64,000 nucleotides of DNA from Serratia marcescens. GTDB lineage: Bacteria > Pseudomonadota > Gammaproteobacteria > Enterobacterales > Enterobacteriaceae. Below the pieces are notes generated by a model, which was not told the origin of the DNA, did no database searches, and saw only the letters and a program-made list of their open reading frames with translations. The position numbers and the translations under genes were made by a program. The stretch is from assembly GCA_015548865.1 (NCBI GenBank), contig JADMXW010000022.1:1-64000 (forward strand), read 5' to 3'. How positions within the stretch are numbered: the first letter of the stretch is position 1; each line of letters starts with the position of its first letter. Shown one piece after another: positions 43,280 through 49,926 of the stretch.

Positions 43280-44085
43280 ACCGCATCACCTCTACAAGTG
43301 CTTTACATTCAGACCTAATCATAACGGCTTCCCCGTTCGGAACAAAATCAGGGCATAGCCAAACCATACTCAGGAAATTTACAGATATGTCGATCTACAA
43401 AACGCGCTCAAAACGCTCAGGCGCGTTTTAATCAATCCGATCGTGAAAATACCAGGGGGATAAGCTCAGAATCGTTCTGAGGCGATTCTGGCGTGGTTTT
43501 ATCCCAATAACGGATCCTTTTGCGAATACAGATCGGTTTACAAGGGAATTTGGCTGGTATGAGACGGAGATGATCCACTTTGATAATCTGAGCGATAATT
43601 TGTTAATGGTTTCGTTTTGTTTACGCGTGTATCGGGAGGGAAGTTATTCCGAACGAGGGTATCGACTTCATATTGTCCGTTTCGATAGCCGATCACAATT
43701 TCTAAGCGGTACTCGCCGCGACAAAAACCCCCGGAGGAAAACCATGTTGGTTATTCACTTTTGGTTTTCCCCGGCGATTAAAACCAGGGCAACCTCCGGT
43801 TGCCCATAAAAACCCCCGGAGGAAATTCATCTTTCCTCCGACATCGTGCGGTTTGATTATTACCATGCTCAACCTCCCGATGTAAAAATAGAGAAAACCG
43901 ACGCTATCGCTTCCGCTTTGTTTACCTTCCATATTCGCGCCCGCGAAATAGTCCGCTGCATTCCCACCCGATCATACCCGGGCGAAAACACTCGCGATCA
44001 TATTGCGATCATCCTGATTCATTTCCGCCGCGATAAGTCCGCTATCGCCTGAAGGCTCACTAACAGATCGCCTGAAGGCTCACTA
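43280..44085. other. Intergenic region with hairpins and short repeats, no credible large gene
   Basis: Holds perfect hairpins AAAACGCGC/GCGCGTTTT (about 43398-43429) and CAGAATCG/CGATTCTG (about 43468-43491), the 12-mer CGTTTTGTTTAC (43613-43624) between CGATA/TATCG arms, two copies of AACCCCCGGAGGAAA (about 43727 and 43810) with a 21-codon frame behind the first, and a 23-bp-period tandem copy of ATCGCCTGAAGGCTCACTAACA (44044-44088). The plus-strand ORFs here are weak. Confidence 0.6.
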
Positions 44086-44087
44086 AC

Positions 44088-44114
44088 AAAAATACCAGGT
44101 CATCGCCTGGTATT
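44088..44114 (-). terminator. Intrinsic terminator after the MobI-like gene
   Basis: AATACCAGG/CCTGGTATT stem with T run on the minus strand, 42 bp past the stop at 44156. Confidence 0.8.
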
Positions 44115-44155
44115 CATGTATATCCGTTATGTTTACTCCAGAGCGGTTTGTATTT

Positions 44156-44587
44156 CTAAAGCTGTTTTCTTAGGTGAGTTATTCGAAGTGAAAGTGCCTG
44201 CCGAATTGCACGGTTTTTTCGTAACTCATCACGCAACCAAATAAGCTGACCTTCATACAGTTCGATAAGCGCAAGTTCTCGCTGGCTTGCATCCTTAAAT
44301 TTCGCTGGTGGATATGATTCGCCTTTGTTGAGAGGTAGGTATTTGGGAACGACACGATCAATGCCTCCACCAGCTTTGCGCAAAGGTGTCAATCTGGCCC
44401 AGCGGATCCTGATAGTTGTTCCTTGCCTGGTTACGTTAAAGCTGTACCGTGCCTTCTCGTCATCAGCAATAGCTTTGTCCCAGTATTCCTCCCGAAGACT
44501 ATTGGCCTCGTTAAACAGAAGTTCTGCGGCTGAATCAACCGCATCACGAGCCTTTTCCAGATCATTGATGTACCCGACGAGTTGCAT
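44156..44587 (-). CDS. MobI-like conjugation protein
   Basis: A 143-residue helical protein. The pattern LREEYWDKAIADDEKARYSFNVTRQGTTIRIRW, then GGGIDRVVPKYLP and E-rich helices, resembles MobI of SXT/R391 elements and IncC plasmids, an auxiliary protein encoded beside oriT and needed for transfer. GAGGTGG precedes the start. The call rests on pattern memory alone. If right, oriT should be in the neighbouring intergenic DNA. Confidence 0.55.
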   Translation of the reverse strand: MQLVGYINDLEKARDAVDSAAELLFNEANSLREEYWDKAIADDEKARYSFNVTRQGTTIRIRWARLTPLRKAGGGIDRVVPKYLPLNKGESYPPAKFKDASQRELALIELYEGQLIWLRDELRKNRAIRQALSLRITHLRKQL

Positions 44588-44747
44588 AAAACCACCTCGA
44601 TGTTTTTTGATTAGGACTTAACCCCAAAAAAGAGAATCTCTATTATTACGCCAGAACTCTATGTTTCTGGAGAAAGAGAAAACTCCTTTTCAGGTTCGAT
44701 TTTTAGTTTTCAGTTCCAAAACAGGAAAGATTGATTTTCCAGTTAAG

Positions 44748-45114
44748 TATCTTTCTGGGTGTTCTCATTTTTTGCATGTTTCTGGAGAATACAATGGCAA
44801 TCTGGTGATTGAGCTATTAATATCTATCTGTACGGGTACTTTTATCAAGCCATTTTATTTTAATCAAGCAGTTTGCCAATCTCTATATGATATGGCAGAA
44901 AACTACGTTTCTGGGCATTTCTGATTTTTAATAGGTTTCTGGGGAATATAATGGAAACTTACTTCCCCTAATGTAGAGGCGATTAACGGGATGACGCCCA
45001 CCGCTGCACAAACCTCTTAGTAAACGATTATGTAGAGTCGCTATATGATATGGCAGAAACTTATGTTTCTGGCTTTTCCACTTTTTGTTACCTTTCTGGA
45101 GAATACAATGGCAA
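44748..45114 (+). repeat. Three 53-bp direct repeats with a 157-bp period
   Basis: Copies at 44748-44800, 44905-44957 and 45062-45114, each containing TTTCTGG, a T-rich stretch and TTTCTGGRGAATAYAATGG. TATATGATATGGCAGAAA at 44884 and 45042 is part of the same period. Each copy ends with GGAG...ATG followed by frames of only 4, 6 and 18 codons. Confidence 0.8.
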
Positions 45115-45572
45115 ACGCAGCTGAAACTTCCATCACCTCCCTCCGTCTTCAGGATCAATCCTAAATCACAGTAACTTCATAGTGATTTATGTCACATTTT
45201 GTAGGTATATATACTAGTTTGAGAGAGTTTTTTTGGGGGGGAAGTGAAGGGGAGATATGCATATTTAAGTGAAATTATAACTTGTGCTTAAGTAAAATTT
45301 TCACGAAGTGTACCCTTGAGTAATCGCCACAACATACCTTAATTCACCTCACCGAAGCATGTGTTTTTAGTATATATACTCCGCGAAATCCCCAGGCGGA
45401 AAGCCAATCTAAATGTGTTGCCCTCATACATTACCACCTAATTTCCTCAGTCTGATTTAGGTTAGGGGTTAAGGTTTTTAGGGCCGGATTTAGCCATATA
45501 TGACGTCCAGTTTCATGCAGCATTTATGTACATATCTGACATTTTAAACGTCCGTATCTAGCCATTATTAAT

Positions 45573-45595
45573 GTCAAAAATGGGGACGTTTTGCC
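45573..45595 (+). promoter_or_regulatory. Candidate transfer-regulator site upstream of parM
   Basis: TCAAAAATGGGGACGTTTTG. An almost identical site lies upstream of the traF operon (59475-59497) and a related one upstream of the 52789 ORF (52737-52758). Confidence 0.45.
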
Positions 45596-45770
45596 GATAA
45601 AAAAAATGGTAATCGATGATCGTTTGAATACCATGTTACAACTTGTTAACGGTTAATTCCCGACGTTGACAGAGGGAGGCCACCTTTCTTTACGTTAGTG
45701 CGAACCCCTTTTTGGCGCTCAAATGTTATCGGAGTGGCAGTAATTCATTTTTAACTTGCAGGGTTAACGA

Positions 45771-46793
45771 ATGAGCAATGACAAATTGGTTGTCTGCGGA
45801 ATTGATATTGGATACAGCAATGTAAAAATTGCTGTAGGGGATTCAGCGGATGACAAACCCACAGTCAGTATTTATCCGGCCTACGCTACGAATGAGCCAG
45901 TAGATGATGTGCGGCTGGTAAAGCGTAGCTGCGAACATGAAGTGTTGGTGTACCCAGGAGGTAAAGAATGGCGGGCTTTTACCGAACGCCCCGATGCGCG
46001 TGAGCTGCATGACCGTTACCACATGACAGAAATGTACCTGGCACTATATCTGGCCTCACTGGATAAAATCACTGCTAAAGCAGGCAATGAAATCGACCTG
46101 GTAGTAACTGGTTTACCTGTCCGTCTTGCTAATGAAAGTGAACGCGCGAAACTGACTGCGAGGCTCACCGGTACGTTTACTATTGCGCCAGGAAAAACAG
46201 TGACTGTTAAAAAATGCCTCGTTCTTCAGCAGGGCGTTGGTGTCATCAATGACATCGTTAACAGACCGGGCCTTATCAGTCAGGAAGAATTAGAGAAGTC
46301 GACCATTCTCGTGGTTGACCCTGGCTTCTTCTCGATGGACTACATCGCCTTTAAGAGCGGAAGCAGGGTATCAGGCTCTTCAGGTTCATCATTAAAAGCA
46401 ACCAGTGCAATTATCGAAAGCATTGTGAACCGCCTTAATGCCGATAACCCGGAAGAGCGAATTGATGATCTACCAGAAATTATTGAAATCGCTCTCCGTA
46501 ACAATGAGCAGTCTTTCTTTAATGGGTTCCGCCACATTTCCCTACGTCCTCTGCTTGAAGAAGCTATTCCCTCCATCGCCAGTGATGTAGTCAAAGAGTT
46601 GCGAAAATCGACAAGGGTTCTCGGGCCAGTCCATATCATTGCAGCTGCCGGTGGTGGGACAAGGTTCTACGAACAGACCATACGAGAAGAATTCCCCCGA
46701 GCCAGGATCGTATCGAGCCCGTTGCCTGTTGCCAGTAATGCCATTGGTTTCTGGAACTATGGCGTTGACTTGATGCTTTACGGCGATGATTGA
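45771..46793 (+). CDS. parM: ParM-like actin-type partition ATPase
   Basis: A 340-residue actin-like ATPase. Phosphate-1 loop GIDIGYSNVKIAVG, phosphate-2 VVDPGFFSMDYIAF, and adenosine motif AAAGGGTRFY are in the right order. Such proteins form filaments that push plasmid copies apart with ParR and parC. First gene of a plus-strand operon with parR and three transfer-related genes. It is a second partition system beside parAB. Confidence 0.92.
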   Translation: MSNDKLVVCGIDIGYSNVKIAVGDSADDKPTVSIYPAYATNEPVDDVRLVKRSCEHEVLVYPGGKEWRAFTERPDARELHDRYHMTEMYLALYLASLDKITAKAGNEIDLVVTGLPVRLANESERAKLTARLTGTFTIAPGKTVTVKKCLVLQQGVGVINDIVNRPGLISQEELEKSTILVVDPGFFSMDYIAFKSGSRVSGSSGSSLKATSAIIESIVNRLNADNPEERIDDLPEIIEIALRNNEQSFFNGFRHISLRPLLEEAIPSIASDVVKELRKSTRVLGPVHIIAAAGGGTRFYEQTIREEFPRARIVSSPLPVASNAIGFWNYGVDLMLYGDD

Positions 46794-46807
46794 GCAAAGG
46801 GGGTTTC

Positions 46808-47338
46808 ATGCAAGTTCGAGTGACGATTAATCCAATACTGTTTCCAGAGCTGATTAATTATCTGGAATCAAAACAGTCTGGCCAGCGCAGCAGTTCACTA
46901 TTGGCGCTGGCAAACCGAGCATTGCTAGCAGGTGACAGTTTTATACCCGGTATCGTCCGTGAGACTTCAAAAAAACGTAAATCAGAACAGAAGAAATCAG
47001 TCCGTGGGCCGAATACAGAAAATGAGACTGGTCTGATGACTAGTCAGAGAGACGGCCACTTACCCAAAGTAAATGAGGACACTGAACCAAAATTTCGTCA
47101 CGTGGTTAGCAACGATATAGTCAATACAGGCCCGCCATTTTGTGTGGGCAGTGATATTCAAGAGTTCGAAGTTAAAGATGACCAGTTATCGACGGCGAAC
47201 CTTACCAGTAAGCCTGAGATTGCTGGAAAAATACCGGATCCCAATCCTGGAGATAAATCGGGCGTTGGGGAGACAGGCGACAATCAAGATAGCGGCGTTA
47301 ATGAAAAGGTTACACCAAGGCGTGTTCGCATAAGTTGA
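46808..47338 (+). CDS. parR: ParR-like centromere-binding adaptor
   Basis: A 176-residue protein started at 46808 behind AAAGGGGG. The first 50 residues (MQVRVTINPILFPELINYLE..) fit a ribbon-helix-helix domain; the rest is low-complexity and charged. Position right after parM identifies it as the ParR partner. It is longer than typical ParR (about 120 residues) owing to the disordered tail. Confidence 0.75.
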   Translation: MQVRVTINPILFPELINYLESKQSGQRSSSLLALANRALLAGDSFIPGIVRETSKKRKSEQKKSVRGPNTENETGLMTSQRDGHLPKVNEDTEPKFRHVVSNDIVNTGPPFCVGSDIQEFEVKDDQLSTANLTSKPEIAGKIPDPNPGDKSGVGETGDNQDSGVNEKVTPRRVRIS

Positions 47339-47367
47339 TACCGTTGTAGGGTTTGTGGGGAGGGGAA

Positions 47368-47928
47368 ATGCAGATAGCAACGAAGAGTTTGGTGCTCGCT
47401 TTACTATGTGCTGCTTACTGCACGAGTACGAACGCCAGGCTTGTAGATCTTCGTGGCACTTCTTGGGAAAAGCATTCCCAGAAAGAGTGTGGCCTCGATC
47501 CGTACCTTCTCTACGCGGTGGCACTCACCGAGAGTAAAAATAATGCAGGAACCAAGGGGTATGTTGTTCCCAGCCCCTGGGCATTGAACAACTATGTTTA
47601 TGGGTCGTATTACCCGACAAGTTATGAAGATGCAAAGAGAGCGCTAGCCCGCTATCTCTCAGCCACTCCGGTAACAGATATTGGAATCGTTCAAATTAAT
47701 TTTCGTTGGAACGGACAGTATGTTAACCATCCTGAAGAACTCCTGGATGTCGATACAAACATCCGAATCGGGGCAAAGACTTTGTGTGCAGCCATCAAAG
47801 CTAACCCTGGCGATATAGAACTGGCGATAGGTGGATACAACACTCAAAACCCTAAGTTGGAAGGCAAGGCTCGTGAATATGGTCAGCGCGTATTACGCGT
47901 ATGGAAGAGGCTTATCGAAAATGATTAA
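47368..47928 (+). CDS. Lytic transglycosylase
   Basis: A 186-residue exported enzyme started at 47368 behind GGGGAGGGG. Signal peptide MQIATKSLVLALLCAAYCTSTNA, catalytic Glu at about 55 (YAVALTESKNN), then DIGIVQINFRWNG and IGGYNT, the goose-lysozyme-type SLT motifs. Opens the peptidoglycan for the transfer channel. Its stop overlaps the start of the FlhD-like gene. Confidence 0.9.
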   Translation: MQIATKSLVLALLCAAYCTSTNARLVDLRGTSWEKHSQKECGLDPYLLYAVALTESKNNAGTKGYVVPSPWALNNYVYGSYYPTSYEDAKRALARYLSATPVTDIGIVQINFRWNGQYVNHPEELLDVDTNIRIGAKTLCAAIKANPGDIELAIGGYNTQNPKLEGKAREYGQRVLRVWKRLIEND

Positions 47929-48451
47929 TCAAAATTTGTATTTTCTACAGACTGCCATCTCAATTATTACCCGTGCGCAATCGTTGTATAAAAGCCCTTT
48001 TGAGTTAGCAGAAGGAGACCGGGAATTTTTGATAGAGAAATCTAATCAGGCCAAGCTCGCTTTATCGATGGAGAAGTATGACTTGCCCATCTTTAATATC
48101 TGTCATGATCCCGAGCGCAAGATATCTACTGAGGTAGAAAAATTCGTTCGTCATGACTCATACATCCTACGGCTTGCCCTGCTGGTATTCAGTGTTCGTG
48201 TTTTCATTAATACGGGGACTGTTGCCCAAACGTTCTACTGGTTTGATAATGAAAAAACCGTACAGCTTGTCGAACGTATGGATGATGCACAAACAATCGA
48301 TGCAATCATAACCGGCAAAATATATTTTAAACCTATTCGTCCATTTGCCGATTTAGTAGATTGTGACTTCAGTACAGTTATTGGAGCCCCCAACCCAACC
48401 TTAGAATTAACAGGTTACTTACAGTCGCGCTATTCTCATTGGAGTAATTGA
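47921..48451 (+). CDS. FlhD-like transfer activator subunit
   Basis: A 176-residue protein started at 47921 (ATGATTAA overlap with the transglycosylase). The N-terminal NLYFLQTAISIITRAQSL resembles FlhD (NLSYLLLAQRLI), and the later TFYWFDNEKTVQLVERMDDA plus TGKIYF resembles FlhD's FRFDDHQTITQLTQDSR and TGIML. Longer than FlhD (about 116). With the next gene it matches the AcaD/AcaC and SetD/SetC master activators. Confidence 0.75.
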   Translation: MINQNLYFLQTAISIITRAQSLYKSPFELAEGDREFLIEKSNQAKLALSMEKYDLPIFNICHDPERKISTEVEKFVRHDSYILRLALLVFSVRVFINTGTVAQTFYWFDNEKTVQLVERMDDAQTIDAIITGKIYFKPIRPFADLVDCDFSTVIGAPNPTLELTGYLQSRYSHWSN

Positions 48452-48453
48452 TT

Positions 48454-48984
48454 ATGAAGGCTGCTCTTGTCCGGGATGAAGATAAATTTGCTTTAACACA
48501 GAAAATGGTAAAATTAGGATTTCGTAGAAAGATCATTGTGCATTCGCTTAATGCAAGTGACCGTGTTATTGATTTTTTGCGAAAAGAGTTCCATCTGAGT
48601 GATGTATCAATCGGACGACTTAAACATTCAGAGACGCTGCTCAATACGACACATAAAAAGGTTGAGGCAACCAATTTTATGAGCATCTATCTGCGTCGTT
48701 CGAAAGACCCAAACAACAGTGACAACATCGTTGATGTGGTGAGTGCGTTCGAAATCTACCGGGAACTAAACCTTAAATTCCGCCCGGAAGAAGCCTCGAA
48801 AATGATGATTGATGCCAACGAGGCCTGGACTCTTGCTCGTGATTTTCGAGCTGAAGAAATACGTATGGTAAGGTGTTACCGTTGCGATCTTTCATTTATT
48901 TCACCGCAGAGTTGTGACCGTCCACGGAAAAAACATATTTGTCCGTTCTGCTCTGATACAGAAGCTGAAAATGAAAGCTCGTAA
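48454..48984 (+). CDS. FlhC-like transfer activator subunit
   Basis: A 176-residue protein started at 48454 with GGAG nine bases upstream. Four Cys at about 141, 144, 163 and 166 (CYRCD, HICPFC) match FlhC's zinc site in order and spacing. N-terminal helical part resembles FlhC. FlhDC, AcaCD and SetCD activate transcription as heteromers; this pair should activate tra genes. A good terminator follows. Confidence 0.85.
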   Translation: MKAALVRDEDKFALTQKMVKLGFRRKIIVHSLNASDRVIDFLRKEFHLSDVSIGRLKHSETLLNTTHKKVEATNFMSIYLRRSKDPNNSDNIVDVVSAFEIYRELNLKFRPEEASKMMIDANEAWTLARDFRAEEIRMVRCYRCDLSFISPQSCDRPRKKHICPFCSDTEAENESS

Positions 48985-49004
48985 GTGACTAAGTTAAATT
49001 TCAT

Positions 49005-49032
49005 AAAAAAGCCCGTTTTAACGGGCTTTTTT
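49005..49032 (+). terminator. Intrinsic terminator after the FlhC-like gene
   Basis: GCCCGT/ACGGGC stem followed by six T, flanked by six A, so possibly bidirectional. Confidence 0.85.
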
Positions 49033-49044
49033 ATTGCCTGGATA

Positions 49045-49111
49045 CTTCGTCACGTGAATGAGTCGGGTTAGTATTGAATAACAAACCTACTGGTGTCCCA
49101 AGGAAAATAAA
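49045..49111 (+). promoter_or_regulatory. CTTCGTCACG-type promoter facing the plus strand (copy 17)
   Basis: CTTCGTCACG at 49045-49054, 16 nt, then GTATTG, 67 bp before the start of the lipoprotein gene. This is the same element as in the minus-strand block but reversed, like the gene. Confidence 0.65.
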
Positions 49112-49882
49112 ATGAAGAAAATCTCTGGTCTTGCTTTGGTATCGCTGATGTTAGTTGGTTGCGCGGCTTCTCAACCACCAGCTATGCCGGTTGACAGCAA
49201 TCCATCTGATGCTTTGAAATTTGCCCGAGCGATGGATTTACGTCAGATCACCGATGCTGGCGATCAATACCTTATCTATAACGGTTTCGCGTCCAATGGG
49301 CAGCTTGTCCCTCTCAAAACCCCGGTTAAGGCTGGTGAAAAAGGTGTAACCAACCTGGGAGGTAATGGAGTGGCCGATGTGGCTGCGGGCTTCGCGACAC
49401 ACACATCTTTCATCCCTGTGCTGTCTGTTTTAACGGCCCAACAGCCTACTGCTATTGTTGATGGCGTGGTGCGTGTCGCGTCATGGAACGGTAAATCTCA
49501 GGAAGATAATGAGCGTGAGGTCAATGCGATTTTCTGGAAAACACTAACCCGGATGGATGGATACAAAGTTGGTGGGATGTGTGAGGGGAAAGGCGGTGCT
49601 GTTGAAAATGCAGTTCGTCGGAAAGCGACGAACGGTGATTGGGTATCGTATGCTGATATAGCTCCAACGTTGCCGAAACCACCTATCAGCACCAGCGGTC
49701 AGGTGACATTCATTATCGGTAATGACTGCTTCAACCTCTATGCAACACGAGCCTCTAACGTAGGTCTGGTTAAAGAAATGAGTAAAGAACTGGGTGCTCA
49801 GCGGGCTCTGTTCTTACCAGGCTCTCCTGAACATGAACCAATGGTATTCAGTGACGGTAAGCAATACCTGTTCAGAAAGTAA
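49112..49882 (+). CDS. Outer-membrane or periplasmic lipoprotein of unknown function
   Basis: A 256-residue lipoprotein: signal MKKISGLALVSLMLVG with lipobox LVGC at about 14-17. Soluble domain with a few Cys. Not TraV or TraT by pattern. It lies between the activator operon and traN, and is the only plus-strand gene with a CTTCGTCACC-type promoter. A role in surface exclusion or mating-pair assembly is conceivable, by position only. Confidence 0.7.
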   Translation: MKKISGLALVSLMLVGCAASQPPAMPVDSNPSDALKFARAMDLRQITDAGDQYLIYNGFASNGQLVPLKTPVKAGEKGVTNLGGNGVADVAAGFATHTSFIPVLSVLTAQQPTAIVDGVVRVASWNGKSQEDNEREVNAIFWKTLTRMDGYKVGGMCEGKGGAVENAVRRKATNGDWVSYADIAPTLPKPPISTSGQVTFIIGNDCFNLYATRASNVGLVKEMSKELGAQRALFLPGSPEHEPMVFSDGKQYLFRK

Positions 49883-49915
49883 AAAAAAAGCCCCGACATA
49901 AAGTCGGGGCTTCTT
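49881..49915. terminator. Bidirectional terminator between the lipoprotein gene and traN
   Basis: AGCCCCGAC/GTCGGGGCT perfect stem with A/T runs, between convergent genes. Confidence 0.85.
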
Positions 49916-49926
49916 ATCCTGCAAAG

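Larger units (their letters stand above)
44588..45770. other. Large intergenic region, candidate oriT and parC
   Basis: About 1.2 kb without a convincing gene. 44748-45114 holds three 53-bp direct repeats. 45160-45770 is AT-rich, with two copies of TATATATACT (about 45208 and 45371) and related elements TAGCCATATATGACGTCC, CATATCTGACATT and TAGCCATTATTAATGTC near parM. The parM-proximal part is the expected site of a ParR-binding centromere, and the MobI-proximal part the expected site of oriT. Confidence 0.55.

Noticed and set aside
43570..44052. Plus-strand ORFs of 68-79 codons
   Set aside because: Low-complexity, built over repeats and hairpins; only a 21-codon frame has a strong ribosome site, which is too little to call a gene.
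44661..44924. 87-codon plus-strand ORF downstream of mobI
   Set aside because: It spans the 157-bp-period repeats and is not continued in the other copies; no conserved protein features.
45160..45770. A definite parC centromere
   Set aside because: Related short elements are present upstream of parM, but I could not define a regular repeat array, so only the region is noted.
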